Below are positions 17,335-27,914 of a DNA stretch of 64,000 nt, piece after piece. Below the pieces are notes generated by a model. It had not been told where the DNA came from. It saw only the letters and a list, made by a program, of their open reading frames with translations, and did not search any database. The position numbers and the translations under genes are program-made. Source of the DNA: Planctomycetota bacterium (GTDB lineage: Bacteria; Planctomycetota; Phycisphaerae; Sedimentisphaerales; Anaerobacaceae); assembly GCA_019456145.1 (NCBI GenBank), contig VRUL01000004.1:83919-147918 (forward strand). Direction: 5' to 3'. Position 1 is the first letter of the stretch. Each line of letters opens with the position of its first letter.

Positions 17335-17667
17335 TCAAGCTGATTTCTTTTTGCCTTTTGGGTCTGGTTTGGTTTTGTCAGTGGATTTTGAATCTTTGCT
17401 TTTATCAGCGGTTTTCTTTTTCGTGGTGGACTTGTCGGTTTCGGCGGCTTTCTTCTCGCTTTTTTCACCTTCCTTATAGCTCTGGCTCCTGTAATCGGTT
17501 TGATAGAATCCTGAGCCCTTGAAGATTATGCCTGAGCCGGTTCCCACGAGGCGCTTCAGAGTTGACTTTCCACAGTCAGGACATTTTCGCAGAGCACCGG
17601 CTGTTATGGACTGGAACCGTTCAAACTCATATCCGCAGTCTCCACATATATACTCATAGGTCGGCAT
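17335..17667 (-). CDS. FmdB-family zinc-ribbon protein
   Basis: A 110-residue protein with the FmdB regulatory-type zinc ribbon: MPTYEYICGDCGYEFERFQS, then RKCPDCGKS (two CxxC knuckles), then a GIIFKGSGFYQTDY motif. The C-terminal half is a long Lys/Ser/Asp-rich tail, probably disordered. It lies five bases after grpE at the end of the chaperone cluster. The function of this family is poorly defined; a zinc-bound role in regulation or assembly is assumed from the family name. Confidence 0.85.
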   Translation of the reverse strand: MPTYEYICGDCGYEFERFQSITAGALRKCPDCGKSTLKRLVGTGSGIIFKGSGFYQTDYRSQSYKEGEKSEKKAAETDKSTTKKKTADKSKDSKSTDKTKPDPKGKKKSA

Positions 17668-17672
17668 GGCAG

Positions 17673-18278
17673 TTACTCAGTGTCGGTTGTTTGGCATTCG
17701 TCGATTGTTTGTTCCGGCGGTTCTGCTTCCTGCTTGGCCGGTTGTTCTTGTGTTAGCTTATTGACGATTACTTTGCTTGGTCGAATGACTCGGCCGTTGA
17801 GTTTATATCCTTTCTGAAACTCTTCGAGCACAATATTTTCTTCTTTTCCGTGCTCAGTCTTTCGCATCATTGCTTCGTGCTGAGCTGGGTCGAACGGCTC
17901 CCCCAGTGCCTTTATCTGCTCTACGTTGTGTGATTTCATGATGTCGAGCATTTGGTCGTAAATGATCTGAATACCTTTGAGAAGGACGCCAACGGTTTCG
18001 GCCGATTGCGCATTTTGGAGTGTATGCTCAAGATTATCCAGGGTTGGCAGGAGGGTTTTTATTAGTTTTTCCTTTTCATAGCCGATTGTATCGGCAATTT
18101 GTTTGGCCGTGCGTTTCTGCAAATTTGCATAGTCGGCGCTTACTCGCTGCAATTTCGCAAAAAGCTCGTCTTTTTCCTTTTGCAAATTGTCTATTCTGAT
18201 GTGTTGTTCTTCCAACTCATTCTTCTTCATATCAGGTTGTTTTTGTTCCCTTGGTGTTTCTGTTTTTTTCTTTTTCAT
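17673..18278 (-). CDS. grpE: Nucleotide exchange factor GrpE
   Basis: A 201-residue GrpE that resets DnaK by ADP release. After a charged N-terminus comes a long coiled coil (residues 22-60), then the GrpE core [20 protein letters not shown], the helix pair with [19 protein letters not shown], and the beta domain with [13 protein letters not shown] and [20 protein letters not shown]. It overlaps dnaJ by four bases. dnaK is not in the window. The C-terminal Glu/Pro tail is extra. Confidence 0.94.
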   Translation of the reverse strand: MKKKKTETPREQKQPDMKKNELEEQHIRIDNLQKEKDELFAKLQRVSADYANLQKRTAKQIADTIGYEKEKLIKTLLPTLDNLEHTLQNAQSAETVGVLLKGIQIIYDQMLDIMKSHNVEQIKALGEPFDPAQHEAMMRKTEHGKEENIVLEEFQKGYKLNGRVIRPSKVIVNKLTQEQPAKQEAEPPEQTIDECQTTDTE

Positions 18279-19417
18279 TTATTGTTACCGAAGTATTTTT
18301 TCAGTTTATCGAAAAATCGCTTGGACTGCGGGGAAACAGTTTTGTTTTCGGTTTTGACGAATTCTCTCAGTAGTTCCTTCTGTTTTGCGTTTAGCTTGGT
18401 AGGTGTTTCGATAGTGACTTGCACGAGTTCGTCTCCGGTTCGGCCCGTTCGCATATCCGACAGGCCCTGGCCTTTTATTCTAAAAACACTCCCATATTGT
18501 GTAGCCGGCGGGATTTTCAGGCCTCTTGTGCCATCGAGGCTCGGCACGTCAATAGTAGTCCCAAGGGCAGCCTGTGTAAAGCTTATGGGGACAATGGCAA
18601 TCAGGTTGTTTCCGTCGCGCTGCAGAAATTCGTGGGGTTTAATTCTCACGTAGCAGTAGAGGTTGCCTCTTGGCCCGCCTTTTCGGCCGGGTTCACCTTC
18701 GTTGGCGACTCTTATACCCTGGCCTTCGTGTACCCCTCGCGGGATTTTGATATTGACGACTCTTTTTTTAGGAACTCTGCCGGTGCCTTTGCATTTTTTG
18801 CACGGATTCGTGATAACTTGCCCGCTGCCTCTGCATTTCGGACAGGTTGAGACCATCTGGAAAAAACCGCCCCGGCTTGCTATCTGGCCGGTCCCGCCAC
18901 AAGTAGGGCATTTGCCTGGTGTTGTTCCTCGGGCGCTGCAGCTGCCGTTGCACTCCGGGCAGGTATCCTGACGCGTGAACTCAATGGTTTTCTCAGTTCC
19001 TTTTGCGATATCATTAAGTGTTAGTTCGACAGTGGTTTCCAGGTCATAGCCGCGTGAGGAACCGCCTCGTCCCGCTCTTCTGCTTCGGCCTCCGAATATG
19101 CCGCTGAAAAAATCGTCGAAGCCGAAGACATCTTCAAATATGCTGCCGATATCCTGCCAGTTCATATGCGCGTAGTCACGCATACCTATTCCGCGAAGAC
19201 CTTCGTGACCGTACTGGTCGTAACGCTGACGTTTTTCGGAGTCGCTTAAGACTTCGTAAGCTTCGGCGCATTCTTTGAACTTGGCCTCGGCCTCTTTATC
19301 ATCCGGATTCTTGTCCGGATGATACTTCATTGCCATGCGCCGATATGCGCGCTTAATATCAGCCTCGGAGGTGTTTTTGCTTACACCCAGAACTTCATAA
19401 TAATCCCGCTTGGCCAT
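18275..19417 (-). CDS. dnaJ: Chaperone protein DnaJ
   Basis: A 380-residue class I J-protein: J domain (residues 1-70, with YHPDKNPDD containing the HPD motif), a Gly/Arg/Phe-rich linker ([15 protein letters not shown]), a zinc-finger domain with four Cys repeats ([32 protein letters not shown]), and the C-terminal client-binding domains ([17 protein letters not shown] onward). It stimulates DnaK ATPase. It lies between groEL copy 1 and grpE on the minus strand. Confidence 0.95.
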   Translation of the reverse strand: MAKRDYYEVLGVSKNTSEADIKRAYRRMAMKYHPDKNPDDKEAEAKFKECAEAYEVLSDSEKRQRYDQYGHEGLRGIGMRDYAHMNWQDIGSIFEDVFGFDDFFSGIFGGRSRRAGRGGSSRGYDLETTVELTLNDIAKGTEKTIEFTRQDTCPECNGSCSARGTTPGKCPTCGGTGQIASRGGFFQMVSTCPKCRGSGQVITNPCKKCKGTGRVPKKRVVNIKIPRGVHEGQGIRVANEGEPGRKGGPRGNLYCYVRIKPHEFLQRDGNNLIAIVPISFTQAALGTTIDVPSLDGTRGLKIPPATQYGSVFRIKGQGLSDMRTGRTGDELVQVTIETPTKLNAKQKELLREFVKTENKTVSPQSKRFFDKLKKYFGNNK

Positions 19418-19470
19418 AATATCGTGTTTCGCGGCTTATCACCAGCTACTTTTGAACACCTCAGGAAGTT

Positions 19471-21093
19471 TTATCTTACAGAACCCGGTATTGGCTCTTC
19501 GTCTTTATCTTTTAAGTCTGTTATTAACACGTTAGTGGTTAACATCAGTGCTGATATGGAGGCGGCCGTTTCCAAGGCGGTTCTGGCCACTTTTGCCGGG
19601 TCGATAATTCCGGCTTTGAACATATCAACGAACTTGCCTGTATTGGCGTTGTAACCGATATTCTTGTCTTTCTCCTTTTTTTCAAGAAGTTGAGCAACAA
19701 CTACATCACCCTCGTCGCCGGAGTTATCCACTATATGAGTTGTTGGCGCTTTAAGGGCATTGCATACAATGTCAAAGCCGATTTTTTCATCGCCTTTGGC
19801 CTTTGCTCTGGCTTTCTCTACCTGGCTGATGGCACGTAAGAACGTGACGCCGCCACCTGCGATCACGCCTTCTCCGGTTGCCGCTCTTGTGGCGTGAAGT
19901 GCATCTTCCAGCAGGTCCTTGCGTTCCTTCATTTCAGTTTCGGTTGCGGCGCCGGCCTTGATAACGGCGACTCCGCCGGTCAATTTGGCGAGCCGTTCCT
20001 GAAGCTTTTCACGGTCGTAGTCACTGGTTGTCTTTTCAATTTGATTGCGGATTTGGTCGCAGCGGGCAGTGATGTCTTTCTTTTTGCCGGCCCCTTCGAT
20101 TATTGTGGTTGTGTCCTTGTCGATAACGATCTTTTTGGCCTGACCTAATTGTGAAAGCTCGATGCTTTCGAGATTGATGCCCAGGTCTTCGGTGATTACC
20201 TGTCCTTTAGTTGAGATTGATATGTCGGCTAACATTGCCTTTCTGCGGTCACCGAATCCGGGAGCTTTTACGGCACAGACTCTTAATACGCCTTGCAGAC
20301 GGTTAATAACCAATGCTGCCAACGCTTCGCCTTCAACATCTTCTGCAATAATTAATAGCGGCTTCGCGACTTGAGCGACTTTTTCGAGCAGCGGGATAAT
20401 CTCGCGAACATTGGATATTTTCTTTTCGTGCAGCAGGATATAGGCATCTTCAAGGACGGCTTCGAGAGTGTCGGCGTTAGTCATAAAGTATGGGGATAGA
20501 TAACCCTTATCGAACTGCATACCTTCAACGAAACTCAACTCGTTTTCCATTCCCTTGCCTTCTTCGACCTCGATAACACCTTCCCTGCCGACCTTATCAA
20601 TTGCGTCGGCCAATATTTCGCCAACTTGTGAGTCATTGTTTGCGCTGATAGCTGCCACTTTTGAGATGTCGCTATGGCCTTTCACAGGGACACTTACCGA
20701 TTGGATGAATTCGGTGACAACTTCAGCAGCCTTGCCTATACCTCTTTGTATGGCCATTGGATTTGCGCCCGCGGTTACGTGCTTGAGGCCCTCGATATAA
20801 ATTGCTTCTGCCAGGACAGTTGAAGTTGTTGTTCCATCGCCGACAACATCGGAGGTTTTGCTGGCGACCTGGTTGATCATCTTGGCGCCCATGTTCTGGA
20901 ATGGTTCGGGCAGCTCGATTTCCTTGCTGACCGTCACGCCATCCTTTGTTACCTTCGGAGAGCCCCAGCTCTTTTGCAGTATGACGTTTTTGCCGGTCGG
21001 TCCGAGGGTCACTTTGACTGCTTCGGCCAGTTGTGTAAGGCCTGCTTTAAGCTCTGTTCGCGCTATATCATCAAACATCATTTGCTTTGCCAT
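19471..21093 (-). CDS. groL: 60-kDa chaperonin GroEL, copy 1
   Basis: A 540-residue chaperonin subunit. Diagnostic stretches are [32 protein letters not shown] and [13 protein letters not shown] (ATP-binding; the family norm has ATVLA). The C-terminus ends IPGSVR without the GGM repeat tail of typical GroEL. It follows groES by 62 bases, so this is the classical groES-groEL pair. The second GroEL (23414-25108) does have the GGM tail, so the two probably diverged in function. No CIRCE operator was found upstream. Confidence 0.93.
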   Translation of the reverse strand: MAKQMMFDDIARTELKAGLTQLAEAVKVTLGPTGKNVILQKSWGSPKVTKDGVTVSKEIELPEPFQNMGAKMINQVASKTSDVVGDGTTTSTVLAEAIYIEGLKHVTAGANPMAIQRGIGKAAEVVTEFIQSVSVPVKGHSDISKVAAISANNDSQVGEILADAIDKVGREGVIEVEEGKGMENELSFVEGMQFDKGYLSPYFMTNADTLEAVLEDAYILLHEKKISNVREIIPLLEKVAQVAKPLLIIAEDVEGEALAALVINRLQGVLRVCAVKAPGFGDRRKAMLADISISTKGQVITEDLGINLESIELSQLGQAKKIVIDKDTTTIIEGAGKKKDITARCDQIRNQIEKTTSDYDREKLQERLAKLTGGVAVIKAGAATETEMKERKDLLEDALHATRAATGEGVIAGGGVTFLRAISQVEKARAKAKGDEKIGFDIVCNALKAPTTHIVDNSGDEGDVVVAQLLEKKEKDKNIGYNANTGKFVDMFKAGIIDPAKVARTALETAASISALMLTTNVLITDLKDKDEEPIPGSVR

Positions 21094-21155
21094 TTTTTTA
21101 CCCCTATAAAATCCTTCTAAATTTTTTAAAGATGTTGTTTATTTTCCTTTCGGAA

Positions 21156-21446
21156 TTACCTTTCAATAATCCCGAGGATATCACTTTCTCGCAGAATCAC
21201 ATATTTTTCTCTCTCGATTTCGATTTCGCTTCCCATGTATTTACCATAGATAACCTCGTCTTTTTTCTTTATAGACATTTTGCCTCGTTTGCCGTTATCG
21301 AGCAGTTTGCCCGGCCCGGTGGCTATTATTTTGCCGATCTGTGGTTTTTCTTTTGCGGTGTCGGGAAGGATGATGCCGCCTGTGGTCTTATCTTCAGCGT
21401 CAGATTGTTTTATTACAACTCTATCGTCCAGAGGTCTAAGTTTCAT
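21156..21446 (-). CDS. groS: 10-kDa co-chaperonin GroES
   Basis: A 96-residue GroES cap subunit. It has MKLRPLDDRVVIKQSDAEDK at the start, the mobile loop TGGIILPDTAKEKPQ that contacts GroEL, GKIIATGPG, and a VIYGKYMGSEIEIEREKYVI strand. Standard length and complete. It is the only GroES in the window and may serve both GroELs. AGGAG precedes the ATG. Confidence 0.95.
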   Translation of the reverse strand: MKLRPLDDRVVIKQSDAEDKTTGGIILPDTAKEKPQIGKIIATGPGKLLDNGKRGKMSIKKKDEVIYGKYMGSEIEIEREKYVILRESDILGIIER

Positions 21447-21518
21447 AACTCACTCCTTTTCTACTTGGTTTCCACTTTCTAACTACTCATTTACAGTAGA
21501 CATACTCTGATTATTTGT

Positions 21519-23363
21519 TTATTTCTTAACCGGGACAAGCGTTACTGACTTTAAGTTCATCACCGCGCCGCGGGGCATAGTTTTGGGCTTAATGGAAAGG
21601 TTATATGTACCGGGCCTGGCGATTTTCACCGTTCCAAGTTTATCAGTGACAAAACTGGTCCAGCCGCTGGTGTCTTTGACTGTGCCTGCAATCTCCTGGC
21701 CACCGGCCGTTAGAACGTACTTGCTGCCGCCCGAGCCTGCTGCACAGGCTAATGTCACCGCAACATTAAAAGTCCCTGTTTTGTTTACTTTGAAGCGCCA
21801 GATAACATAGTCGGCGGGATTTGTCCAGTAGCCGATGTTGTCCTTGCCGCCGCCTGATTCGTACCTCGCGTTTGTTCCGCGAACAACGGCATCACTGGCC
21901 TTAAGAGTCACCGAGCCGTCTTTGGCCTGCGGAGTAACAACGGCTTCAGCCTCCATTTCCAGCATAATAACTGTATCGATCTTATCAGGTACTCTTCGCG
22001 GTACGGTTACAATAAGATTGCCGTTATCATCACTGCCCAACAGGAGTTCTGCGCGGTCCTTTCTCGCAAACAGATATGCTTGTTGGACCTCACTTCGGGG
22101 AAATGGCACTTCTAATTCTCCGTTTTCGGGCCAATCGAATACGTGCAGATACAGCTTGCCGGGCTTGGCCGTACACCTGCCCCACGAAAGTTTCTCGAAA
22201 GGACTCGCTGTCGTGCCATAAATGCTTTCGCTGTTCTTCGCCATCCATTCACCCATAGCAGCCAAACGCTCGACGCTGGCTTGGGGGATAAGGCCCTCGG
22301 CGGTGGGCCCGACATTGAGTAGGAAGTTGCCGCCTTTGCTGGCGATATCCACGAGTTTGCGAATCAGATCTTCCTTTGACTTCCAGTTGTGGTCGTATGA
22401 CTTGAAGCCCCAGGTGTTGTTCATTGTCATGCAGGTTTCCCAGTCAACTCCAGGCAGCCCCGTCGGCGGTATTTCCTGTTCGGGCGTACCGAAGTCACCG
22501 GCGAAATAACCTTCTTTGGTCATACCCTGCATACTCTTGCGGCCCTTGCTGACGCGGTTGTTGACAATGATGTTCGGCTGAAGGCTTCGAACGTAATTGT
22601 ACAGGTCTACGCCCTGCGGTTCGGTCCAGTCCTTTATCCATTCACCGTCGAACCACAGTACGCCCAGTGGACCATAATTGGCGACAAGCTCTTTAAGCTG
22701 CGGCTTCAGATATGTTTTGACGTATCGGTTAAAGTTAGGATTCGTGCGTTTGCCGTCGTTATAGTTCGGGTAAAAAGGTGCCTGGGCATCAGGATGGTGC
22801 CAGTCCATTATAGAATGGTAAAAACACAGCCTGATATCGTACTTCTTACATGCGACAGACAACTCCTTCAGTATGTCGCGTTTGAACGGCGCAGCATCCA
22901 TAATGTCGTAATCGCTGACCTTCGAATCCCACAAACAGAAGCCGTCGTGGTGTTTGCTGGTGATGACAATGTACTTCATCCCCGCGTTCCTGGCGAGTTG
23001 CACCCATTGATCGGCATTGAATTTAACGGGATTGAACTGTTTAGCAAACTTTTCATACTCTGCAACAGGAATGTCGGCCCTTTCCATAATCCATTCACCG
23101 ATGCCTGGTATTTGTTTGCCTTTGTACGCCCCGGTAGGCACAGAGTATACGCCCCAGTGGATAAACATGCCAAATCTCGCCTGGCGCCACCACTGCATCC
23201 GTTCATTACGCTGCTCTTTGGTTTCAGGCAAGGCTGATTTGGCGGTTGTCTGAGAACTGGCTGGGAATATCATAAAGCTCAAAACCGTGAACGCAATTGC
23301 CAGGCTTATTCTGTACCTGTGTACAGGTGTATAAGTTTGGGACGGTTTTGTTTTGTTGCTCAT
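21519..23363 (-). CDS. Exported alpha-L-fucosidase (GH29) with C-terminal binding domain
   Basis: A 614-residue protein with an N-terminal signal/anchor (about residues 16-38). The catalytic barrel runs from about 50 to 385: FGMFIHWGVYSVP, YIVITSKHHDGFCLWDSKVS, and the nucleophile Asp in LWFDGEW (D239). A beta-rich C-terminal domain (about 480-614; NPADYVIWRFKVNKTGTFNV, SLKPK-type strands) resembles a carbohydrate-binding module of the CBM6/35 style. It removes fucose from glycans in the family. Its placement between two chaperonin genes on the same strand is odd. Confidence 0.9.
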   Translation of the reverse strand: MSNKTKPSQTYTPVHRYRISLAIAFTVLSFMIFPASSQTTAKSALPETKEQRNERMQWWRQARFGMFIHWGVYSVPTGAYKGKQIPGIGEWIMERADIPVAEYEKFAKQFNPVKFNADQWVQLARNAGMKYIVITSKHHDGFCLWDSKVSDYDIMDAAPFKRDILKELSVACKKYDIRLCFYHSIMDWHHPDAQAPFYPNYNDGKRTNPNFNRYVKTYLKPQLKELVANYGPLGVLWFDGEWIKDWTEPQGVDLYNYVRSLQPNIIVNNRVSKGRKSMQGMTKEGYFAGDFGTPEQEIPPTGLPGVDWETCMTMNNTWGFKSYDHNWKSKEDLIRKLVDIASKGGNFLLNVGPTAEGLIPQASVERLAAMGEWMAKNSESIYGTTASPFEKLSWGRCTAKPGKLYLHVFDWPENGELEVPFPRSEVQQAYLFARKDRAELLLGSDDNGNLIVTVPRRVPDKIDTVIMLEMEAEAVVTPQAKDGSVTLKASDAVVRGTNARYESGGGKDNIGYWTNPADYVIWRFKVNKTGTFNVAVTLACAAGSGGSKYVLTAGGQEIAGTVKDTSGWTSFVTDKLGTVKIARPGTYNLSIKPKTMPRGAVMNLKSVTLVPVKK

Positions 23364-23413
23364 TGTTTATCCTTATTTATTTATCTGCCGGTCGTCATGG
23401 GCTTCGGATGGTA

Positions 23414-25108
23414 TTACATCATACCCATTCCACCTCCCATGCCGCCCATGCCGCCTCCCATACCACCTCCCATGCCGCCCATGCCACCACCCATGCCCGG
23501 GCCTCCTGGTGGAGCCATTTCTTCTTCTTTAGGCTTTTCGGAGACAAGGCAGTCTGTGGTTAGCAGCAAGCCGGCTATACTTACGGCGTTTTGCAGAGCG
23601 ATTCGTGTTACTTTTGCCGGATCGATGACGCCGGCTTTGGGAAGGTCTTCATACTTGTCGGTGCCGGCGTTGTAGCCGAAGCCGCCTTTGCCTTCGGTGA
23701 CCTTATTAACCACGAGATTTGCCGTTGCTCCCGCGTTGGCGGCGATATAGTAGCAGGGCATCCTGAGGGCCTTTGACAGTATGTCGGCACCGGTTTTTTC
23801 ATCCCCTTTGAGTTTCAACTTCTCAACTGCCTCGATACACCGTATAAGGGCTACACCTCCGCCGGGAACGATACCTTCCTCGATGGCTGCTCTGGTAGCG
23901 TGCAGGGCATCCTCGATTCGGGCCTTTCGTTCTTTCATTTCTATTTCGCTTGCGGCACCGACATTGATTTGTGCAACGCCGCCGGTCAGCTTGGCAAGCC
24001 GTTCCTGTAATTTCTCCTGGTCGTAATCACTGGTGGTGATTTCTATTTCGTTCTGGATTTGCTTGATTCTGCCGCTGATAGCTTCCTGGCTGCCGGCACC
24101 TTCAACCATTATGCAATTATCGTTGTCGATGGTTACCTTTTTGATCTGGCCGAGCTGTTTGACACTGATATTTTCCATCTCGATTCCCAAATCTTTGAAA
24201 ATCGGCTCAGCACCTGTCAGGATTGCTATGTCTTGCAGCATTGCTTTTCGACGGTCGCCGTAACCGGGTGCCTTTACAGCCGCGCACTGAAGGATGCCTC
24301 TGAGTTTGTTAACCACCAGCGTTGCCAACGCCTCGCTCTCGACATCCTCTGCGATAATCAACAGAGGCCTTTTGGTTTTTGCAATCTTCTCAAGCAGCGG
24401 TACGAGCTTGGCTACATTGCTTATTTTTTCCTCGTGAATAAGTATATATGGTTTTTCCAGTTCGCAGACCATATTATCCTGGTCGGTTACGAAGTGCGGC
24501 GAAAGGTAGCCGCGATCAAACTGCATCCCTTCCACAAAATCGACAGTCGTCTTGAGACTTTTGCCTTCTTCGACGGTGATGACTCCGTCTTTGCCGACTC
24601 GTTGGAAGGCTTTAGCCATAATCTTTCCGATTTCTATGTCGTTATTAGCTGATACCGAGGCGATATTGATTATGTCATCGATTTTGGTGATGTCGATTGG
24701 CTTTGCCAGTGAGGCGAGCTTTTCGGTTACTACCTCAGCGGCCTTTTTCATGCCCCGGTTCAAAGCCATAGGGTCCGCCCCGGCTGCGAGGTTCTTGCAA
24801 GCTTCCTTGAACAAGGCTTCGGTCAGGATAGTAGCGGTTGTTGTTCCATCTCCGGCGATTTTTGAAGTTTTGCTGGCGGCTTCTTTTACCAGTTTTGCTC
24901 CGAGGTTCTCATTCTTGTCGATAAGGTCAATTTCTTCAGCCACCGTTACGCCGTCTTTGGTTACGGTCGGTCCGCCCCAGCTTTTATCGATAATAGCGTT
25001 TCGGCCTTTCGGGCCAAGCGTTGGTTTGACCGCTGATGCCAGCTTTTCGACCCCGGCAAGCAACCCGGCTCTTGCATCGCCTTCAAATACCAATTCTTTT
25101 ACTGCCAT
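23414..25108 (-). CDS. groL: 60-kDa chaperonin GroEL, copy 2 (GGM-tailed)
   Basis: A 564-residue chaperonin with [34 protein letters not shown] and a canonical ATP site [13 protein letters not shown]. It ends in a long Gly/Met tail of GGMGG repeats, the typical GroEL C-terminal tail that copy 1 lacks. AAGGAGG supports the start. No groES partner is adjacent; the GH29 gene lies next downstream and groES beyond that. Divergence between the two copies is clear along their length. Confidence 0.93.
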   Translation of the reverse strand: MAVKELVFEGDARAGLLAGVEKLASAVKPTLGPKGRNAIIDKSWGGPTVTKDGVTVAEEIDLIDKNENLGAKLVKEAASKTSKIAGDGTTTATILTEALFKEACKNLAAGADPMALNRGMKKAAEVVTEKLASLAKPIDITKIDDIINIASVSANNDIEIGKIMAKAFQRVGKDGVITVEEGKSLKTTVDFVEGMQFDRGYLSPHFVTDQDNMVCELEKPYILIHEEKISNVAKLVPLLEKIAKTKRPLLIIAEDVESEALATLVVNKLRGILQCAAVKAPGYGDRRKAMLQDIAILTGAEPIFKDLGIEMENISVKQLGQIKKVTIDNDNCIMVEGAGSQEAISGRIKQIQNEIEITTSDYDQEKLQERLAKLTGGVAQINVGAASEIEMKERKARIEDALHATRAAIEEGIVPGGGVALIRCIEAVEKLKLKGDEKTGADILSKALRMPCYYIAANAGATANLVVNKVTEGKGGFGYNAGTDKYEDLPKAGVIDPAKVTRIALQNAVSIAGLLLTTDCLVSEKPKEEEMAPPGGPGMGGGMGGMGGGMGGGMGGMGGGMGMM

Positions 25109-25618
25109 AATTAATTGCCTCCTTATATTATGTTCAAAAGGGTTTGGTCGTTAATCTTACGCATAATTTATAACAGACAAGCAAAAAATATACCAGTTTT
25201 TATGCAGAGAACGGGCTATTTTGGGGCGAATGCCTGTAACTTCCTATAATTACTACAATTAGGTGATACAAAAATCATTTATGCCGGCAGTGATACTGCG
25301 GTGTTTACAGTAAAATATGCAAATTTTGGCATATCAAAGCCGCTGACTACGCCAAGTTGACAGGCATCTGCAAGTCTAAAGGTAAAAGTGGGAAAAGATT
25401 TGAAGAAAGTGGGTGCTTGAGTCGCACGAACACCTTTGATTCCCTATTAGTTTACATACTCTGCTCTGATGTGGCCCGTTTGCGAAGAAAACGTAACCTT
25501 TTATCCAGGCGGTGTGTATAAAAAAATGAAGTGATTGGCCGGGTCAACGGCCGGAAGCGTCGGGATCGAACCGCATGTTGTGTTATTATGGAAATCGTAG
25601 CGTGAAGGAGAAACGTTT
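25109..25618. other. 510-base intergenic region between divergent genes
   Basis: No gene is supported. A perfect dyad ATATGC (25315-25320) / GCATAT (25329-25334) with an 8-base spacer could be an operator. No CIRCE element (TTAGCACTC-N9-GAGTGCTAA) precedes the chaperonin gene. Nothing else was recognised. Confidence 0.5.
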
Positions 25619-26236
25619 ATGAAGACAAATGGAATATCCAGGCTTGGAATACTGGGTGCCGTAGTTGTACTGCTGATTACCGCCTTGGCAGTGGGAATTG
25701 GCATCAAACTGTATCAACCGCATCGGGTTGAGGTGGAACCACAAGTCGAAAAGCAACAAACCAAGCCTGCCCAAACACGTCCGCAAGAGGAGATCAAGCT
25801 GTCGGAAATGACTCAGGAAGACGAGGAGTTCCTGCTGTGGCTGGACGAGGAGATTGAGAAATTAGAAGAGCAAGAGGCAGCAGAGGCCATGGTGGTCGAG
25901 GAAGAAGCGGAAGATATACCGGAGGCCGAACCGGTAGAAGAAGAGGTCCAAGAAACGAAAAGTTTTGGCGGCTGGCGAGAAGTCTGGGCAAATCTTGATC
26001 TGACAGAAGAAGAGCAGGCCAGGCTGAGAGAAGGATTCATGTTAGCGATGCAGAGATGGCAGAATATGTCGCCGGAGGAGAGGGAGGAGGAAACAGCCAG
26101 ACTCAGGGCAATTGGGGAAAGGTGGGAGAATATGACCGAAGAGGAGAGGCAAGAAGCCAGCGAAAGAATGCGGGACCGATTCGATGAGTGGCGGCAGAGT
26201 GGGGATATAGAGCTTCCGGAACTTCGTCTGGATTGA
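25619..26236 (+). CDS. Membrane-anchored acidic helical protein (DUF3106-like repeats)
   Basis: A 205-residue protein. Residues 8-29 form one membrane helix (LGILGAVVVLLITALAVGIG). A strongly acidic Glu-rich region follows (about 60-120), and then helical repeats RWQNMSPEEREE (about 145) and RWENMTEEERQE (about 170), resembling the W-x-x-M-x-P-E-x-R pattern of DUF3106-type proteins. AAGGAG precedes the ATG. Probably anchored with its acidic part outside the membrane. Function unknown. Confidence 0.65.
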   Translation: MKTNGISRLGILGAVVVLLITALAVGIGIKLYQPHRVEVEPQVEKQQTKPAQTRPQEEIKLSEMTQEDEEFLLWLDEEIEKLEEQEAAEAMVVEEEAEDIPEAEPVEEEVQETKSFGGWREVWANLDLTEEEQARLREGFMLAMQRWQNMSPEEREEETARLRAIGERWENMTEEERQEASERMRDRFDEWRQSGDIELPELRLD

Positions 26237-26426
26237 GACTTACGGATTTTTTGGTGCTTTGCAGATGCGTGGACGTTATTCGTTACGGGCAGCAGTTTTG
26301 GATAAGTGGGCCGGCTGGGCGTATAAGAGAGAAAAGTGATTGTCAGTTGGACGTTGTTTCTTGCGAGACGGCGAAAAGTTGATTAGACTCAAGAATCAGT
26401 GCACTCATTGAATCAGGAGACTTACA

Positions 26427-27872
26427 ATGAAAAACGTTAACGTATTGATTTTTGTAATCGCATTTCTCGTAGTGTATGGGCAAATTGAATCCCAATCGAT
26501 GGCTGCCGCGCCAAGCGTCGATATATGGACGGCTGCAGCGACAGATAACCTGGAAGCCATCAAGCAGCACGCCTCAGCCGGCACAGACCTCAATGCCAAG
26601 GAGCCGTCAGGGGGCAGTACGCCTTTGATGATAGCGGCACTTGTTGGCCAAACCGAGGCTGCAAAACTGCTGATCGAGAAGGGGGCCAATATCAACGCCG
26701 GGAACAACGAAGGATCAACCGCTTTGCTTATCGCAGCCTTTTTCTGCCGCACCGAGACCGTGAAGCTGCTCTTGGGCAAAGACGCAGACGTGAATGCGAA
26801 AAATATCCGGGGCGAGACTCCGCTTCACACAGTGGCGGCTCCCTGGAGCCAGGATGTGGAGGGGATTTACCGCTACGTCGGAGGGCTTCTGCAGATGCAG
26901 TTGGACTTGGAGAAGATTCGGGCGACCAGGCCGAAGATTGCTGCGATGTTGCGGAAGGCAGGCGCTAAGATGGCAAGTCAGTCAACGGTGACGGCAACCC
27001 CCTTCAGAGGATCATATTTCGTCAACGGCGAAATTCACGTTAACACGTACGGCACGCCAGAGGGCAAACCGTTGACAACCGGGCACCAGGACTTCAAGCC
27101 GTCCTGGTCGAAGACCGGCGACATGCTCGTCTTCTTTCGCCGTTTGAAGAATCACCGCGTGACGGTGATGTGGAAAACCGCGATCTGTGTTATCAACGTT
27201 GATGGCACGGGCTTCCACAAGCTGACCGACGGCACACACACGGATTTCAATCAAACCTGGACGCGTGACGGATTCAACACTCCCATCTGGAACCGAAAGA
27301 ACCCGGAGACGGGCAGCTTCTACGTGATGCAGAGCAAGGTGGGCAACAGCCCCGGGCAGGAGGTCGCCCTCACCGACAAGCGCTATCACAGTTGGGCGTA
27401 CACGTGTCTGGAGGACGGCAGAATTCTGGTACAGTCCGCACACCCGAAGCAAGGGCACGGATATTACCTGATGACGCCCAATGTGGGCGGGAACCCCCGC
27501 TTTGAACGCATCGACTGCGAGCTGGCGAAGAAGGGGCTGCTGGATCGTATCAGTGTCTCGCCGAGCGAAAAAAGGGTATGTTTCGAGTACCAGACGGGCT
27601 TCAGGTACAAAGACACGGGACGCACGCTCTACATCGCCGACTTCGACGCGAAGAAACGCACCATTACAAACGCCAAGCCGTTTGCCAACGAGGAGGCGGA
27701 TCCGAATCCATGGTATGCCTACCCGCGCTGGACCAGGGACGAAACAGCGATCGTCTACCACGCCAGCAGGGCGCTCTACCTGTACACATTGAAGGACGGG
27801 TCCACCACGAAAGTGTCGACGAATGATGGCGCCGACTACCGGTATCCCCACTGCGAGGCAACGCCGAAGTAG
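26427..27872 (+). CDS. Secreted ankyrin-repeat / beta-propeller fusion
   Basis: A 481-residue protein with a signal peptide (residues 1-26). Residues 30-150 hold three to four ankyrin repeats (GSTPLMIAALVGQTEAAKLL, GSTALLIAAFFCRTETVKLL, GETPLHTVAA). From about 190 to the end it is a TolB/oligogalacturonate-lyase-like propeller (FKPSWSKTGDMLVFFRR, FNQTWTRDGFNTPIWNR, YAYPRWTRDETAIVY). AGGAG supports the start. The pairing of the two folds is unusual. The next gene is a Tat-exported oxidoreductase, 42 bases on, and both are visibly GC-rich compared with the neighbouring regions. Confidence 0.7.
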   Translation: MKNVNVLIFVIAFLVVYGQIESQSMAAAPSVDIWTAAATDNLEAIKQHASAGTDLNAKEPSGGSTPLMIAALVGQTEAAKLLIEKGANINAGNNEGSTALLIAAFFCRTETVKLLLGKDADVNAKNIRGETPLHTVAAPWSQDVEGIYRYVGGLLQMQLDLEKIRATRPKIAAMLRKAGAKMASQSTVTATPFRGSYFVNGEIHVNTYGTPEGKPLTTGHQDFKPSWSKTGDMLVFFRRLKNHRVTVMWKTAICVINVDGTGFHKLTDGTHTDFNQTWTRDGFNTPIWNRKNPETGSFYVMQSKVGNSPGQEVALTDKRYHSWAYTCLEDGRILVQSAHPKQGHGYYLMTPNVGGNPRFERIDCELAKKGLLDRISVSPSEKRVCFEYQTGFRYKDTGRTLYIADFDAKKRTITNAKPFANEEADPNPWYAYPRWTRDETAIVYHASRALYLYTLKDGSTTKVSTNDGADYRYPHCEATPK

Positions 27873-27914
27873 GAGACCAAGGGCAGTAGAAAACATTGTA
27901 AAGGAGCCATTGTA

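Noticed and set aside
25109..25618. CIRCE/HrcA operator for the chaperone genes
   Set aside because: No TTAGCACTC-N9-GAGTGCTAA pattern was seen here or before groES.
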